The position numbers and the translations under genes were made by a program. A stretch of 49,834 bases of DNA from Meiothermus granaticius NBRC 107808 (GTDB lineage: Bacteria > Deinococcota > Deinococci > Deinococcales > Thermaceae), in NCBI RefSeq assembly GCF_003574355.1, contig NZ_QWLB01000026.1:1-49834 (forward strand). The letters are read 5' to 3'. The notes under the pieces are model-generated. The model saw only the letters and a list, made by a program, of their open reading frames with translations. It had not been told where the DNA came from and searched no databases. Below are positions 36,951 to 46,277 of this stretch, one piece after another (within the stretch, counting starts at the first letter, position 1; each line of letters begins with the position of its first letter).

Positions 36951-38522
36951 CTAGGGCAAGGCATAGATCACTACCTTAGCGTTGCCGGTGGTGTTCCAGA
37001 TGGTACGGCTGGCATTGCCCGAGGCTGCTGCCACGTACTGCTTGCCATTTTGGGCATAGGTAACGATCCCTCCGGCCATAGCCCCACCGGTCGGGTTACG
37101 GTAAAGCACCTTACCGGTTTTGGAATCCAGGGCCAAGAAATCGCCGTTGAGGTCACCGGTGAAGAGCAGTCCCCCGGCGGTGGGGGTCACCGCAGCCACC
37201 ATGGGGGTAGGCGCATGGTAGCGCCAGATCGGCTGACCGGTCTTGGCATCCATGGCCACGATCCAACCTCTGGCCTTGCTCGAGGGATCCAGCACGTTGG
37301 TTCCGCCAAAAAAGAGCTGGCCCTGCACGTAGCGCACCTCGCCCAGCTTGTACACTCCACACCAGTCCACACTGGGTACAAAGAGCGTTTCCATCTGGGG
37401 ATCATAGGCAGGGCCGTTCCACTCCACCCCACCCAGAGTGCCTGGGCAGCTCCGCACCCCCTGGGGCGTGGGTTTAACGTCTGCGTTCAGGATGGTGGTA
37501 ACTGCCGTTTTAAAGCTTTGCTGCTTGGAACCCTCATCGTAGCCGAAGACATAGCCCCCCTTGGTTCCCACCGCCATATAGTGGGTTCCAGCACTGTCAT
37601 AGACTACCGGAGCAGCCGCAGTGTCCCAGTCGTGCGAGTCGTTGGGAATCTGTTGGTAGTAGTGTGAGAGCTGGCCAGTTTTGGCGTCTAAAACCACCAC
37701 GCTATCGGTATAGAGGTTGGCCCCAGGGCGATACTCGGGAGCAAAATCGGGGGCCGGGTTTCCCACCGAGACGTAAAGCAGCCCAGTCTGGGGGTCAAGG
37801 GTGAAGCTGGTCCACATCGAACCACCGCCGGTGGTGGTGCTCTCAGCCTTCTGCCAGGTATCGGCCCCCGGCTGGTTACCGGTAGGAATTACGTCAAAGG
37901 TCCATAGCCGCTGACCGCTCTTGATGTCGTAGGCGTACATCTCCCCGTGCACACCCCAGTCTGCTCCGGCGGTACCGATGAAGATCATTCCATTCCAAAC
38001 GATGGGTGCAGCACTCAAAAAGTAGCCCTTGCTGCTATCGGCCACCTTGACGTTCCACAGGAGCTTACCGGTGCTCGAGTTCAGCGCAATGAGGTGGGCA
38101 TCCGTAGTCCCCCGAACCACCACGCCATCGTAGATGGCCACCCCACGGTTGGTGGTAAAAGGCTCCGGGCCGCTGGGTTTGTAGGTGTATCGCCACAGCG
38201 GCTTACAGTTGGTGGCGTTGATGGCTGCGGTAACATGCTGGCTGGTAATGTAAAGCACTCCCCCATAAACGATAGGACTGCTCTGGAATGAGCCATTCTC
38301 GCCTAAGGCATAGGTGCAAACTTTTTTGAGCGAGGCCACGTTAGAGGTATTGATCTGATCAAGGCTGGAGTAGCGCTGAGCCAGATAATCTTTGTTGTAC
38401 ATCAACCAGTTGCTGGTATCGTTAGCGGCGTTATCCAGCATCTCCTGGGTAGGACCGCCGGCTAGAGCCGAACCCGCTGCCAATCCCAGAAACAACGCGG
38501 CCTTCAAAATTGACCCTCGCAT
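36951..38522 (-). CDS. PQQ-dependent alcohol dehydrogenase, periplasmic
   Basis: The 523-residue protein has a signal peptide (MRGSILKAALFLGLAAGSALA) and an eight-bladed propeller with repeated W-motifs such as ALNSSTGKLLW, AYDIKSGQRLWTFD, AMDAKTGQPIWRYH and ALDSKTGKVLYR. SHDWDTAA aligns with the catalytic-Asp motif WDYAG of methanol dehydrogenase; the residue two places on is Ala, which would suggest a calcium rather than lanthanide enzyme. The adjacent-Cys disulfide of methanol dehydrogenases is absent. Electrons should pass to the cytochrome c encoded just upstream. Substrate unknown. Confidence 0.85.
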   Translation of the reverse strand: MRGSILKAALFLGLAAGSALAGGPTQEMLDNAANDTSNWLMYNKDYLAQRYSSLDQINTSNVASLKKVCTYALGENGSFQSSPIVYGGVLYITSQHVTAAINATNCKPLWRYTYKPSGPEPFTTNRGVAIYDGVVVRGTTDAHLIALNSSTGKLLWNVKVADSSKGYFLSAAPIVWNGMIFIGTAGADWGVHGEMYAYDIKSGQRLWTFDVIPTGNQPGADTWQKAESTTTGGGSMWTSFTLDPQTGLLYVSVGNPAPDFAPEYRPGANLYTDSVVVLDAKTGQLSHYYQQIPNDSHDWDTAAAPVVYDSAGTHYMAVGTKGGYVFGYDEGSKQQSFKTAVTTILNADVKPTPQGVRSCPGTLGGVEWNGPAYDPQMETLFVPSVDWCGVYKLGEVRYVQGQLFFGGTNVLDPSSKARGWIVAMDAKTGQPIWRYHAPTPMVAAVTPTAGGLLFTGDLNGDFLALDSKTGKVLYRNPTGGAMAGGIVTYAQNGKQYVAAASGNASRTIWNTTGNAKVVIYALP

Positions 38523-38535
38523 AAAAGTATCCTTT

Positions 38536-38937
38536 CTATTTCTTCGTCAGCTTGACGCTCTTGAGGTTCTTGCTGCTGAGCGCGACATTCCCCGGCTTGT
38601 AGCCGTTTTGTTGGAGAATGTAGGCGGTGACGCTCAGATACTGGGCCTCGCTCAGGCTGCCGGGAGCGGTGAGGGGCATCTGGGTGTGAATGATGTAGTA
38701 CAGGTCGTCCGCAGTTTTACCCCCGCTTTCCCAGGTGGAGGCAAAAGTGCTCCCGCTAAGGGCCGGGCCCGCGCCCCCCTGGAGCTTGGCCCCATGACAG
38801 CTTGCGCAGTGGTTGGCGTATATGGCCTGGCCTTGAGTAGCCTGCGCCGCGGTAAAACCACCCGATTGCGGCTGGGCGGCCACTGCGCAAAGGCCTAACC
38901 CAGCCGCAAATATCCCCACCGATAGATAGCGATTCAT
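38536..38937 (-). CDS. Exported class I cytochrome c
   Basis: The 133-residue protein has a signal peptide (MNRYLSVGIFAAGLGLCAVAA), the heme site Cys44-x-x-Cys47-His48 (CASCH) and a likely axial Met87 in HTQMPLTAPGSLS. It is a small mono-heme cytochrome, the expected electron acceptor of the PQQ-dehydrogenase that follows after 13 bases. AAGGAG stands 6 bases before the ATG at 38937. A 13-codon upstream frame ends overlapping this ATG. The longer frame to 39081 is not coding. Confidence 0.9.
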   Translation of the reverse strand: MNRYLSVGIFAAGLGLCAVAAQPQSGGFTAAQATQGQAIYANHCASCHGAKLQGGAGPALSGSTFASTWESGGKTADDLYYIIHTQMPLTAPGSLSEAQYLSVTAYILQQNGYKPGNVALSSKNLKSVKLTKK

Positions 38938-38975
38938 ACCAACTCCTTTCCGAAAATTTCCCATGGACAACGCAT
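38934..38975 (-). CDS. Possible 13-residue upstream peptide coupled to the cytochrome gene
   Basis: ATG at 38975 with GGAGG 9 bases upstream opens 13 codons (MRCPWEIFGKELV) whose TGA overlaps the cytochrome ATG as ATGA. It may couple translation or sense a condition. It could also be chance. Confidence 0.35.
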   Translation of the reverse strand: MRCPWEIFGKELV

Positions 38976-38992
38976 AAAGCGCTTCCTCCTTT

Positions 38993-39034
38993 ACCCTAAG
39001 CCTTGGCCTCGAGGGGGCTGTGGTACACCTCACA
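38993..39034 (-). promoter_or_regulatory. Promoter with CRP-like site for the cytochrome/PQQ operon
   Basis: TAGGGT (38998 to 38993) is a -10 box giving a start near 38986. TGTGAGGTGTACCACA (39034 to 39019) resembles TGTGA-N6-TCACA with one mismatch and is centred about 40 bases upstream of that start, the class II activator position. Confidence 0.4.
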
Positions 39035-39160
39035 TCTGGACGGGTCAGGTTAAGTGGGTTTAGGCCTGTCCCCCAGGGCAATTTTCGGGTGGAGAGGGGG
39101 CCTTCAAGCCCTTATACTCCGCCGCCCTCTCCTTCCGGCGAAACCCCGCGAATTCAGGGA

Positions 39161-39166
39161 TATAGT
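39161..39166 (+). promoter_or_regulatory. TATAGT -10 box of the GH13 gene
   Basis: TATAGT lies 9 bases before the ATG at 39176, so the transcript should begin at or within 2-3 bases of the start codon. Confidence 0.45.
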
Positions 39167-39175
39167 GGGGGCATT

Positions 39176-42100
39176 ATGGCTCGCCTCTTCGCAGGTACCG
39201 GAGCAATGGAATTTCACGTTGCCGCTCGAGCCCGAGACCACTACCAATTCGATCTGGCCTTGTTCTCTTCCTCGGGCAATGTGGTCTTCGCCGATTTCGG
39301 GGCAGCCCGGCGCTTCGCAGCAGCCATGAACGCCAAGCGCCCCCCCGAGCGGGCCGTGAGTGTGGGGCAGGTCAATGCCATGGGGCTGATTGACGAGATG
39401 CTGCACGTCACCGTCGAGGCCTACCGCATCCAGCAAAACCCCCGGGTAATGGCTGAGGCTCTGGCCCAGCTCGAGGTACAACTCGGTCCTGAGGCCCTGG
39501 AGCGCACCCTGCGGACCTTCGCAACGGAGTTCCCCCCCCTGGCGGTTTACCGCGGTGAAATGACCATCGAGGCCTACCTGACTGGCCAGACCGAGGGGCG
39601 CAGTCACCGCGAGATCGTCCTCGAGGAGATGCTGATGCTGTGGATGGCCAACGCCAATCCAGCCTTTGCCCCTTTCTTAGAGCTCTTTGACGATGCCCAG
39701 CTCGAGCAGTCCACCGCCTACCTGCCTGCCATTCAGGCCCTGGAGCACTTCTTCGAGGGCGAACCGGCCTTCAGCGGAACCGGCCTCAGCCTGTTTAAAA
39801 CCCTGCGCCTGCCGGCCTTGCAGTTTCCCGACTCCCTCGAGGCCCAGCTCGAGTTCCTGCTGACCCGGCTGGGCGGCAGCCTGGGCCGCTTCATCTACCG
39901 GCTGTTGGTGGGCCGCGATGTGCTGCGCGAGGAAGGGCGCTGGTTCGAACGGGCCCCGACCCACCTCGAAGCCCCCGGAGGCTTCGGCGGGGGCGACCTT
40001 AGCCCTGAGATGTTCAGCCCGCGGGCCCAGCGGCTCGAGCATGAGCCCGAAGCCTTTAGCCCCGACCTAGACTGGATGCCTCAGCTGGTCCTGATCGCCA
40101 AAAACGCTTTTGTCTGGCTGGACCAGCTCTCTAAGCAGTATGGAAGAGAAATTCAGACCCTGGATCAGATCCCTGACGCCGAGCTAGACAACCTGGCCAG
40201 CTGGGGCGTGACCGGGTTGTGGCTGATTGGGCTGTGGGAGCGCAGCCGGGCTTCCAAGCAAATCAAGCAGCGGATGGGCAACCCCGATGCGGTGGCCTCG
40301 GCCTACTCCCTCTACGACTACGTGATCGCCCGGGACCTAGGGGGGGAAGCAGCCCTACAGAACCTCAAGGAGCGGGCCTGGCGCCGTGGGATTCGCCTGG
40401 CCAGCGACATGGTGCCCAACCATGTGGGCATTGATGGGCGCTGGGTCTATGAGCACCCGGATTGGTTCATCAGCCTACCCTACCCCCCCTACCCGAACTA
40501 CCGCTTCAGCGGGCCCGACCTATCGGAGGACCCTCGAGTAGGCATCTTCCTCGAGGACCACTACTACGACAAATCCGATGCCGCTGTGGTGTTCAAGCGC
40601 GTGGACCGCTGGACCGGCCAGGAGCGCTACATCTACCACGGCAACGACGGCACCCTCACCCCCTGGAACGATACCGCCCAACTCGACTATCTAAACCCGG
40701 AGGTGCGCGAGGCCGTGATCCAGACCATCCTGCATGTGGCCCGGCAGTTCCCGGTGATCCGCTTCGACGCCGCCATGACCCTGGCCAAGCGCCACATCCA
40801 GCGCTTGTGGTGGCCGGAGCCAGGCGGCTCACCCTGGGGCCAGTCCATCCCCAGCCGGGCTGAATTCGCCATGACCAAGGAGGAATTCGATCGGCGGATG
40901 CCGGTGGAGTTCTGGCGCGAGGTGGTCGACCGAGTGGCCATCGAAGCCCCCGATACCCTGTTGCTGGCCGAGGCCTTTTGGATGATGGAAGGGTATTTTG
41001 TCCGCACCCTGGGAATGCACCGGGTTTACAACTCGGCCTTTATGAACATGCTCAGGGATGAAAAAAACGCCGAGTACCGCAAGGTTCTCCAGGAAACCCT
41101 AGAATTCGATCCCGAGATCCTCAAGCGCTATGTCAACTTCCTTAACAACCCCGACGAGAAGACCGCGCTCGAGCAGTTTGGTAAGGGCGATAAGTACTTT
41201 GGGGTCATGACCCTGTGCGCCACCCTACCGGGGCTGCCCATGCTGGGGCACGGCCAGGTTGAGGGGTACAGCGAGCGCTACGGGATGGAGTACCGCCGGG
41301 CTTACTACCAGGAGCTCCCCGATCAAGGGCTAATTGAGCATCACCGGGAGCAGATCTTCCCCCTCCTGAAGCGGCGTCACCAGTTCGCTGGGGCCCAGCA
41401 CTTTGTGCTCTATGACTTCGATTCTGAGGGGGGGGTCAACCAGGATGTGTTTGCCTATTCCAATCGGGAGGGGGCCGAGCGCAGCCTGGTGGTCTACCAC
41501 AACCGAGCCAACCCCACCAAAGGCTGGGTTCGGCATTCGGTCGCCCAGCCGCTCGGAGGCAGCAAAGAGCTTCGGCGGCGCAGCCTCGACGAGGGCCTGG
41601 GCCTGAGCCTAAAGCCACGCACCTTCAGCCTGTTCCGCGACCGGGTGCGGGGGCTCGAGTTCATACGCTCCAACACCGAGCTGGCTGAGAAAGGCCTCTA
41701 CCTCGAGCTGGGTCCCTACGGACGGCAGGTCTTCCTGGATTGGCGCGAGGTCTATGACGCCGACGGCAGCTACGCCCGGGTGGCCGCGATGCTGGGCGGC
41801 CAAGGGGTCGAAAGCGTGGAGGAAGCCCGCTATGAGTTGGTGCTCGAGCCCATCCAAACCCCTTTCCGCGAGTTGGTGAATGCAAGCGTGCTGCGCCGCT
41901 TGATGGGGGCTGCACGCAACCCAGATCCAGCCCTCCTGGAAGACCTCCAGGCCAGGCTGATGCGCCTTCAGGCGGGGATTGCCGCCCACACCGGGAAAAC
42001 CCCGCCTGCCCTCGAGCTGCGAGAACGCCTGGCCCCCCTGCTGAGGGCGGCGGCCTCCCCGCAGAGCCCCGTCTTGTGGGGCGCGCTGTGGGTTTGGAGC

Positions 42101-42895
42101 TTCGCCCCGGCCTTGGGCGAAGCCGACCAACCCCGCGATCGCCTCGAGGAGTGGCGCCTGGGGCGGATCCTCGAGGGCGCGGTGCGCGAGCTGGGGACGA
42201 GCCCGGCAGAGGCCAGCCGGGCAGCCGGGCTGGCCAAGCTGCTGATGGCCCAGCCCAGCCTGCTGAAGGGCGGTCTGCTGGCCCTCGAGGGGCTGGGCCA
42301 GGACCCCGAGACCCAGCGCTACCTGGGGTTCAACCGTTTTGAAGGCGTCACCTACTTTAACCGTGAGGCTTTGGAGTTGCTGCTGGAAGCCCTCGAGGTC
42401 TTAGGTGGGGCTCGGGCCAAGCCGGGCTGGAGCACCTGGCGGGCCCCGGTGGCCGGGCTGGCGGCGAAGGTGGGCTACCAAGCCGATGCCTTCCTGGCCC
42501 AGCTTCGCCGAATGGCCAAAACCGCCAAGAAGGGAGGGGTCGGCAAAACCGCTAAGGTCTCGCAGGGCAGGGTTCGCCAAACCGGGGCTACCCCCAAGCC
42601 CTCCCCTCAAGCAAACCGCCCCAACCCAGCGGGCTCAAACCGGGCCCCCTCGACCCTTGATGACCTCACCCGTATTGCCGGGGTAGGCCCCAAAACCGCC
42701 GCTGCGCTCAGGGCAGCGGGAATTACCAGCTTTGCCACCCTGGCCCAGACGCGGGAAGCCGAGCTGCGAAAGGCCCTCTTGGCCGCAGGGCTGCGCACCG
42801 GACTGCGGCTGGAAACCTGGGCCAAGCAAGCGCGCTATCTGGCCAAAGGGGATCGGGCCGGGCTCGAGCGCTACCTCAAGCGGCTTAAGGGGTAG
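39176..42895 (+). CDS. Large GH13 alpha-amylase-family protein with C-terminal helix-hairpin-helix domain
   Basis: From ATG 39176 the protein has 1239 residues and no signal peptide. Residues 1-340 match no domain I know. The (beta/alpha)8 GH13 domain has region I D411-MVPNH, nucleophile Asp531 in VIRFDAAM, acid/base Glu599 in LLLAEAFW, and region IV NNPDE with Asp660 but Pro659 in place of the usual His. After about residue 1110 a basic linker leads to a helix-hairpin-helix domain ([20 protein letters not shown], about 1165-1185) like those that bind DNA or occur in ribosomal-type fusions. Reaction unknown: transglycosylation of alpha-glucans is plausible. It overlaps the convergent glcD end by 11 bases. 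Confidence 0.8.
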   Translation: MARLFAGTGAMEFHVAARARDHYQFDLALFSSSGNVVFADFGAARRFAAAMNAKRPPERAVSVGQVNAMGLIDEMLHVTVEAYRIQQNPRVMAEALAQLEVQLGPEALERTLRTFATEFPPLAVYRGEMTIEAYLTGQTEGRSHREIVLEEMLMLWMANANPAFAPFLELFDDAQLEQSTAYLPAIQALEHFFEGEPAFSGTGLSLFKTLRLPALQFPDSLEAQLEFLLTRLGGSLGRFIYRLLVGRDVLREEGRWFERAPTHLEAPGGFGGGDLSPEMFSPRAQRLEHEPEAFSPDLDWMPQLVLIAKNAFVWLDQLSKQYGREIQTLDQIPDAELDNLASWGVTGLWLIGLWERSRASKQIKQRMGNPDAVASAYSLYDYVIARDLGGEAALQNLKERAWRRGIRLASDMVPNHVGIDGRWVYEHPDWFISLPYPPYPNYRFSGPDLSEDPRVGIFLEDHYYDKSDAAVVFKRVDRWTGQERYIYHGNDGTLTPWNDTAQLDYLNPEVREAVIQTILHVARQFPVIRFDAAMTLAKRHIQRLWWPEPGGSPWGQSIPSRAEFAMTKEEFDRRMPVEFWREVVDRVAIEAPDTLLLAEAFWMMEGYFVRTLGMHRVYNSAFMNMLRDEKNAEYRKVLQETLEFDPEILKRYVNFLNNPDEKTALEQFGKGDKYFGVMTLCATLPGLPMLGHGQVEGYSERYGMEYRRAYYQELPDQGLIEHHREQIFPLLKRRHQFAGAQHFVLYDFDSEGGVNQDVFAYSNREGAERSLVVYHNRANPTKGWVRHSVAQPLGGSKELRRRSLDEGLGLSLKPRTFSLFRDRVRGLEFIRSNTELAEKGLYLELGPYGRQVFLDWREVYDADGSYARVAAMLGGQGVESVEEARYELVLEPIQTPFRELVNASVLRRLMGAARNPDPALLEDLQARLMRLQAGIAAHTGKTPPALELRERLAPLLRAAASPQSPVLWGALWVWSFAPALGEADQPRDRLEEWRLGRILEGAVRELGTSPAEASRAAGLAKLLMAQPSLLKGGLLALEGLGQDPETQRYLGFNRFEGVTYFNREALELLLEALEVLGGARAKPGWSTWRAPVAGLAAKVGYQADAFLAQLRRMAKTAKKGGVGKTAKVSQGRVRQTGATPKPSPQANRPNPAGSNRAPSTLDDLTRIAGVGPKTAAALRAAGITSFATLAQTREAELRKALLAAGLRTGLRLETWAKQARYLAKGDRAGLERYLKRLKG

Positions 42896-44300
42896 GCAAC
42901 ACCTTGCCTGGGTTGAGCAGGTTAGAGGGATCCAAGGCCGCCTTTACTGCCCGCAGGGCCTCGAGGGTTACGGGGTCTAGGGCTTCCTTCATGAAGTCCC
43001 GCTTCATCAAGCCGATGCCGTGCTCACCGGTCAACACCCCCCCATGGCGCAGGGCCACCCGGGCCACCTCATGAAGCAGCTCCCAAACCCTGGCCTCGTT
43101 GTCGGTTTTGGGATCAAACATCACGTTGGGATGGAGGTTTCCATCCCCGATATGCCCAAACTGCACCAGCGGAAGACCGTACTGCCGACCCAGGGCCTCG
43201 ATCTCGCGTACCACCGCCGGAAGGCTCGAGCGGGGCACCGCGATATCCTCGTTCAGGCGCTTGGGGCGGATGCGCCCAATCGCCGGGGAAACCGAGCGCC
43301 GCGCCCTCCATAAGGCCTCGCTCTCGGCGGCATTGGCGGCCATCTGCACCACTCCTCCGTGGGCCCGGCAAGCCTCGGCCACCCAAGAAAGCTCCTCCTC
43401 TACCACCAGCGGATCATCGCCGTCGGTATCCACCAACAGCACAGCCGCGGCCTCCACCGGTAAACCCATCCGAAAGGACTCCTCTACCGCGCGGATGCAG
43501 CCGTTATCCATAAACTCCAGCTTGGCCGGGACTGCCCCCGCGGCAATCGCCTCAGAGACCGCTTCCGCTGCCTGTCCCACCTCGGCAAAGCTCGCGAGCA
43601 GCGTGCGGGTATGGCGCGGCAAGGGTTCCAGCCGCAGGCGCATCTCGGTGATGAGGCCTAGGGTGCCTTCCGAACCCACCAGAAGCCCGATCAGGTCATA
43701 TGCACTGCGCTCGAGGCGGTGAACCTCGGCGGCATCGTCTACCCATTCCAACTCGAGCACATAATCTCCCGTGACCCCGCGCTTAAAACACATCGGCCCC
43801 CCGGCGTTCTCCGCCAGGTTGCCCCCTAAGGTACTGGTGCGGAAGGAAGCCGGGTCAGGGGGGTACATCAGCCCAAAGGGCCGAGCCCGCTCACTGACCT
43901 GCGCGGTCACCACCCCAGGCTGGGCCAGGGCCGTACGGCTGTGGGGGTCTACGCTGAGCCTGGTCATCCGGGTAAAGCTCAGCACCAGCGATTCCCCAAT
44001 CGGGACAGCCCCCCCTGAAAGCCCACTGGCCGCCCCTCTGGGTACGATGGGCAGTCCCATCTGGCGGGCAAAGCGCAGGGCTTCCACCACATCCGCGGTG
44101 CTCTCCGGTAAGACCACCAAGGCCGGGGTGGCCCCAAAGGCAATGCCGTCGTAGCTGTAGTTACGGCGCTGGGAAACCTCGAGCAACACCTTTCGCTCGC
44201 CCAGCCGGGCTTGCAGCTCCTTAGGGCTTGCTGCGGGTAGGGGGTGAACTTCTCGCGTGGTCTTTTTGGGCCGCGTCTTTCCTAGGTTGAGCCCCTGCAT
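42885..44300 (-). CDS. glcD: FAD-linked oxidase, glycolate/D-lactate dehydrogenase type (GlcD)
   Basis: The 471-residue protein belongs to the vanillyl-alcohol-oxidase family. The FAD-binding half has [40 protein letters not shown] and [14 protein letters not shown]. The cap/C-terminal half has the metal-binding [13 protein letters not shown] and [14 protein letters not shown] motifs, ending [14 protein letters not shown]. It oxidises D-2-hydroxyacids such as glycolate or D-lactate. GlcE and GlcF partners are not adjacent. A TAGGCT box stands 6 bases before the ATG. Confidence 0.92.
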   Translation of the reverse strand: MQGLNLGKTRPKKTTREVHPLPAASPKELQARLGERKVLLEVSQRRNYSYDGIAFGATPALVVLPESTADVVEALRFARQMGLPIVPRGAASGLSGGAVPIGESLVLSFTRMTRLSVDPHSRTALAQPGVVTAQVSERARPFGLMYPPDPASFRTSTLGGNLAENAGGPMCFKRGVTGDYVLELEWVDDAAEVHRLERSAYDLIGLLVGSEGTLGLITEMRLRLEPLPRHTRTLLASFAEVGQAAEAVSEAIAAGAVPAKLEFMDNGCIRAVEESFRMGLPVEAAAVLLVDTDGDDPLVVEEELSWVAEACRAHGGVVQMAANAAESEALWRARRSVSPAIGRIRPKRLNEDIAVPRSSLPAVVREIEALGRQYGLPLVQFGHIGDGNLHPNVMFDPKTDNEARVWELLHEVARVALRHGGVLTGEHGIGLMKRDFMKEALDPVTLEALRAVKAALDPSNLLNPGKVLPTP

Positions 44301-44306
44301 AAACCC

Positions 44307-44312
44307 AGCCTA
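44307..44312 (-). promoter_or_regulatory. TAGGCT -10 box of glcD
   Basis: Minus-strand TAGGCT, then GGGTTT, then the ATG at 44300. It faces the TACAAT box of the EVE gene within a 58-base divergent region. Confidence 0.45.
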
Positions 44313-44346
44313 TCGCCTGGGCCCAGCCGAGGCTAGAGCCAGCCCA

Positions 44347-44352
44347 TACAAT
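44347..44352 (+). promoter_or_regulatory. TACAAT -10 box of the EVE gene
   Basis: TACAAT is followed by AGCCCC and the ATG at 44359, leaderless spacing of 6 bases. Confidence 0.5.
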
Positions 44353-44358
44353 AGCCCC

Positions 44359-44814
44359 ATGGCTTACTGGCTGCTCAAATCCGAACCCCAGACCTTCAGT
44401 ATCCATGACCTCGAGCGCGATCAAACCACCCTTTGGGACGGGGTACGCAACTACCAAGCACGCAACTACTTGCGCTCGATGCACCCCGGCGACCGGGCCT
44501 TCTTCTACCACTCGAGCACCGCCGTCCCTGGGATCGTCGGGCTGTGCCGGATCCATCGGGCCCATCTGGTAGACCCCAGCCAATTCGATCCCCATTCGCC
44601 CTACTTTGACCCCCACAGCTCCCTCGAGCAGCCGCGCTGGTGGACGGTGGAGGTGCAGTTTGAGCGAGCCTTTGCGCAGCCTCTGCCCCTAGAAACCCTG
44701 CGCCAGCAGTTCACCTCTGAGGAACTCGCCCTGTTGCGCCGCGGCAATCGCCTCTCGGTGATGCCGGTGGAGGAAGCGGTTGCCAAGCGGATTTTGAAGC
44801 TGGCCACTCCCTGA
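44359..44814 (+). CDS. EVE domain protein
   Basis: The 151-residue protein is a single EVE domain: AYWLLKSEPQTFSIHDLE at the start, WDGVRNYQARNYLRSMHPGDRAFFYHS in the middle, GIVGLCRI, and WTVEVQFERAF. EVE domains resemble PUA and YTH folds and bind modified nucleic-acid bases; in bacteria some sit with modification-dependent restriction genes, but none is next door here. It is divergent from glcD. The ATG at 44359 is the natural start; the longer frame is unrelated. Confidence 0.9.
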   Translation: MAYWLLKSEPQTFSIHDLERDQTTLWDGVRNYQARNYLRSMHPGDRAFFYHSSTAVPGIVGLCRIHRAHLVDPSQFDPHSPYFDPHSSLEQPRWWTVEVQFERAFAQPLPLETLRQQFTSEELALLRRGNRLSVMPVEEAVAKRILKLATP

Positions 44815-44822
44815 GAGGCCCC

Positions 44823-46028
44823 TTACCGGAACACCCCAGTGTGGCCCAGCGAATACCGCCCCGGTTGGGGGTAGATGGCCAGCCCATGAGGCCCCTTCCC
44901 CACCTTGATGCGCTGAATCAGCCCCCCCTTCTGCAGGTCGGTATTGAACACGTAAACCTCTCCATGATAGCGCCCAGCCAGCCACAGGGTCTTGCCATCT
45001 GCGGAAACCCCGCCCATATCCGGGCTGCCCCCACCGGGAATCTTCCACTTGGTCACCAGCTTCCGGGTGGCGAACTCGAGCACGCTCACCGAGCCTTCGG
45101 CGCGGTTAGAGATGTATAGGTATTTTGCGTCTCGGCTGGGATAGAGGCCATGGGCCCCCTTCCCGGTGGGGATAAAGCCGATTGGCTTGAAGTTTTCCCC
45201 GTCTATCAGGTGTATCCCATTGGCATCCATATCCGCCACATAGAACACCTGTCCATCGGGCGAAAGCTTCACATCCTGGGGCATCCCCCCCACATGGAGC
45301 TTGCCCAGCACCTTCTGCCCCACCACATCAATCTTGAGGATGTCTCCGCTGAACTCGCAGCCTGCGATCAGGTAGCGCCCATCCGCGCTGTAATCCATGT
45401 GGTTGACCCCTTTGCACGGCACGCTGATCGAGCTTTGGCGATTCCAGGTGTGGGGGTCAAAAAAGTCCAGGCGGCGCTGGTATTCCGCCACCACGATGGC
45501 GTATTTGCCGTCGGGGGTGAAGTAGAGGTTGTAGGGGTCCTGTACCGGGATGCGCTCGCCCAGCTTGCCGCTGACGGGATCTATGGGGATGATGGTATGC
45601 CCCATATCGTTGACGACGTAGAGGGTTTTCAGGTCGTAGGAGGGCACCACGTGTTGGGGCTCGGCGTCTACCTTGTAGCTGGCCGTCACCTTGTAGGTCT
45701 TGGGATCTATGAGGTAAAGGCGGTTGGTCTTGCCATCTGGAACATAAACCCGCTCGGGAAAATTCTTGACCACCGGTGAGAGGTCCCCTTTTCCGGTAAA
45801 CGCATAGATGTTTTTGGGGTCATACTCAGGCATCCCCGGCAGTCCGGCCTGTAGCCTCGAGGCGGGCTGCGCCGGGGCCGGATTGGCCGGTACGGCCGGG
45901 GCCGAGGCGGGGCTCGAGGCGGTCTGGGTGGGGGCTTGGGGCTGGGCCGCACTCGAGGAATGCGAACGACAAGCAGTCATCCCGATGGCCAGGGTAAGGG
46001 AAAAAAGGGCTAACAGGGCTCGATGCAT
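44823..46028 (-). CDS. YVTN-type beta-propeller lipoprotein
   Basis: The 401-residue protein starts MHRALLALFSLTLAIGMTAC, a lipoprotein signal with Cys20, followed by an Ala/Pro/Gln/Ser-rich linker (about 21-55). A seven-bladed propeller follows, with repeats such as VPDGKTNRLYLIDPKTYKV, PDGKYAIVVAEYQRRLDFFD, SPDGQVFYVADMDANGIHLID and SRDAKYLYISNRAEGSVSVLE. Such proteins often carry surface or redox functions, but there is no heme motif. AGGAAG lies 4 bases before the ATG. The longer frame runs through the tRNA gene and is not coding. Confidence 0.85.
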   Translation of the reverse strand: MHRALLALFSLTLAIGMTACRSHSSSAAQPQAPTQTASSPASAPAVPANPAPAQPASRLQAGLPGMPEYDPKNIYAFTGKGDLSPVVKNFPERVYVPDGKTNRLYLIDPKTYKVTASYKVDAEPQHVVPSYDLKTLYVVNDMGHTIIPIDPVSGKLGERIPVQDPYNLYFTPDGKYAIVVAEYQRRLDFFDPHTWNRQSSISVPCKGVNHMDYSADGRYLIAGCEFSGDILKIDVVGQKVLGKLHVGGMPQDVKLSPDGQVFYVADMDANGIHLIDGENFKPIGFIPTGKGAHGLYPSRDAKYLYISNRAEGSVSVLEFATRKLVTKWKIPGGGSPDMGGVSADGKTLWLAGRYHGEVYVFNTDLQKGGLIQRIKVGKGPHGLAIYPQPGRYSLGHTGVFR

Positions 46029-46122
46029 ACACTTCCTATAAGACCTGCCGAGAATGATGCTTAAATGAAATCGCGCTCGAGATCCCCCCAGCCGCACCCC
46101 GCAGATCTCTCGCATGCAACGC

Positions 46123-46208
46123 TGGTGCCGGGGATGGGACTCGAACCCACACGAGGTTTCCCCCAACGGATTTTAAGTCCGTAGCGTCTACCATTCCGCC
46201 ACCCCGGC
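46123..46208 (-). tRNA. tRNA-Leu (UAA)
   Basis: Read on the minus strand: acceptor stem GCCGGGG with CCCCGGC, anticodon stem ACGGA/TCCGT around CTTAAAA (anticodon UAA), the long variable arm TGGGGGAAACCTCG typical of tRNA-Leu, and T-arm with TTCGAGT. The discriminator is A and the CCA end is encoded (46123-46125). Confidence 0.95.
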
Positions 46209-46236
46209 ATTCCGGCCTCGAGCGGATCTGAGGCCA

Positions 46237-46271
46237 GGGCTAGTATGCACTAGCCCGTACCCATACTGCAA
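46237..46271 (-). promoter_or_regulatory. tRNA-Leu promoter overlapped by an inverted repeat
   Basis: TTGCAG (46271 to 46266), 18 bases and CATACT (46247 to 46242) suit the tRNA gene start at 46208. GGGCTAGT (46237-46244) and ACTAGCCC (46249-46256) form 8-base arms across the -10, which may also act as the hairpin ending the LCP gene. Confidence 0.45.
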
Positions 46272-46277
46272 GAAGGG

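Noticed and set aside
36591-37667. A 358-codon open frame on the plus strand
   Set aside because: Antisense to the secreted protein and PQQ-dehydrogenase genes, crossing their boundary; no start signals and no domain.
46029-46166. N-terminal extension of the propeller lipoprotein gene
   Set aside because: It runs through the tRNA-Leu gene region and would hide the lipoprotein signal.
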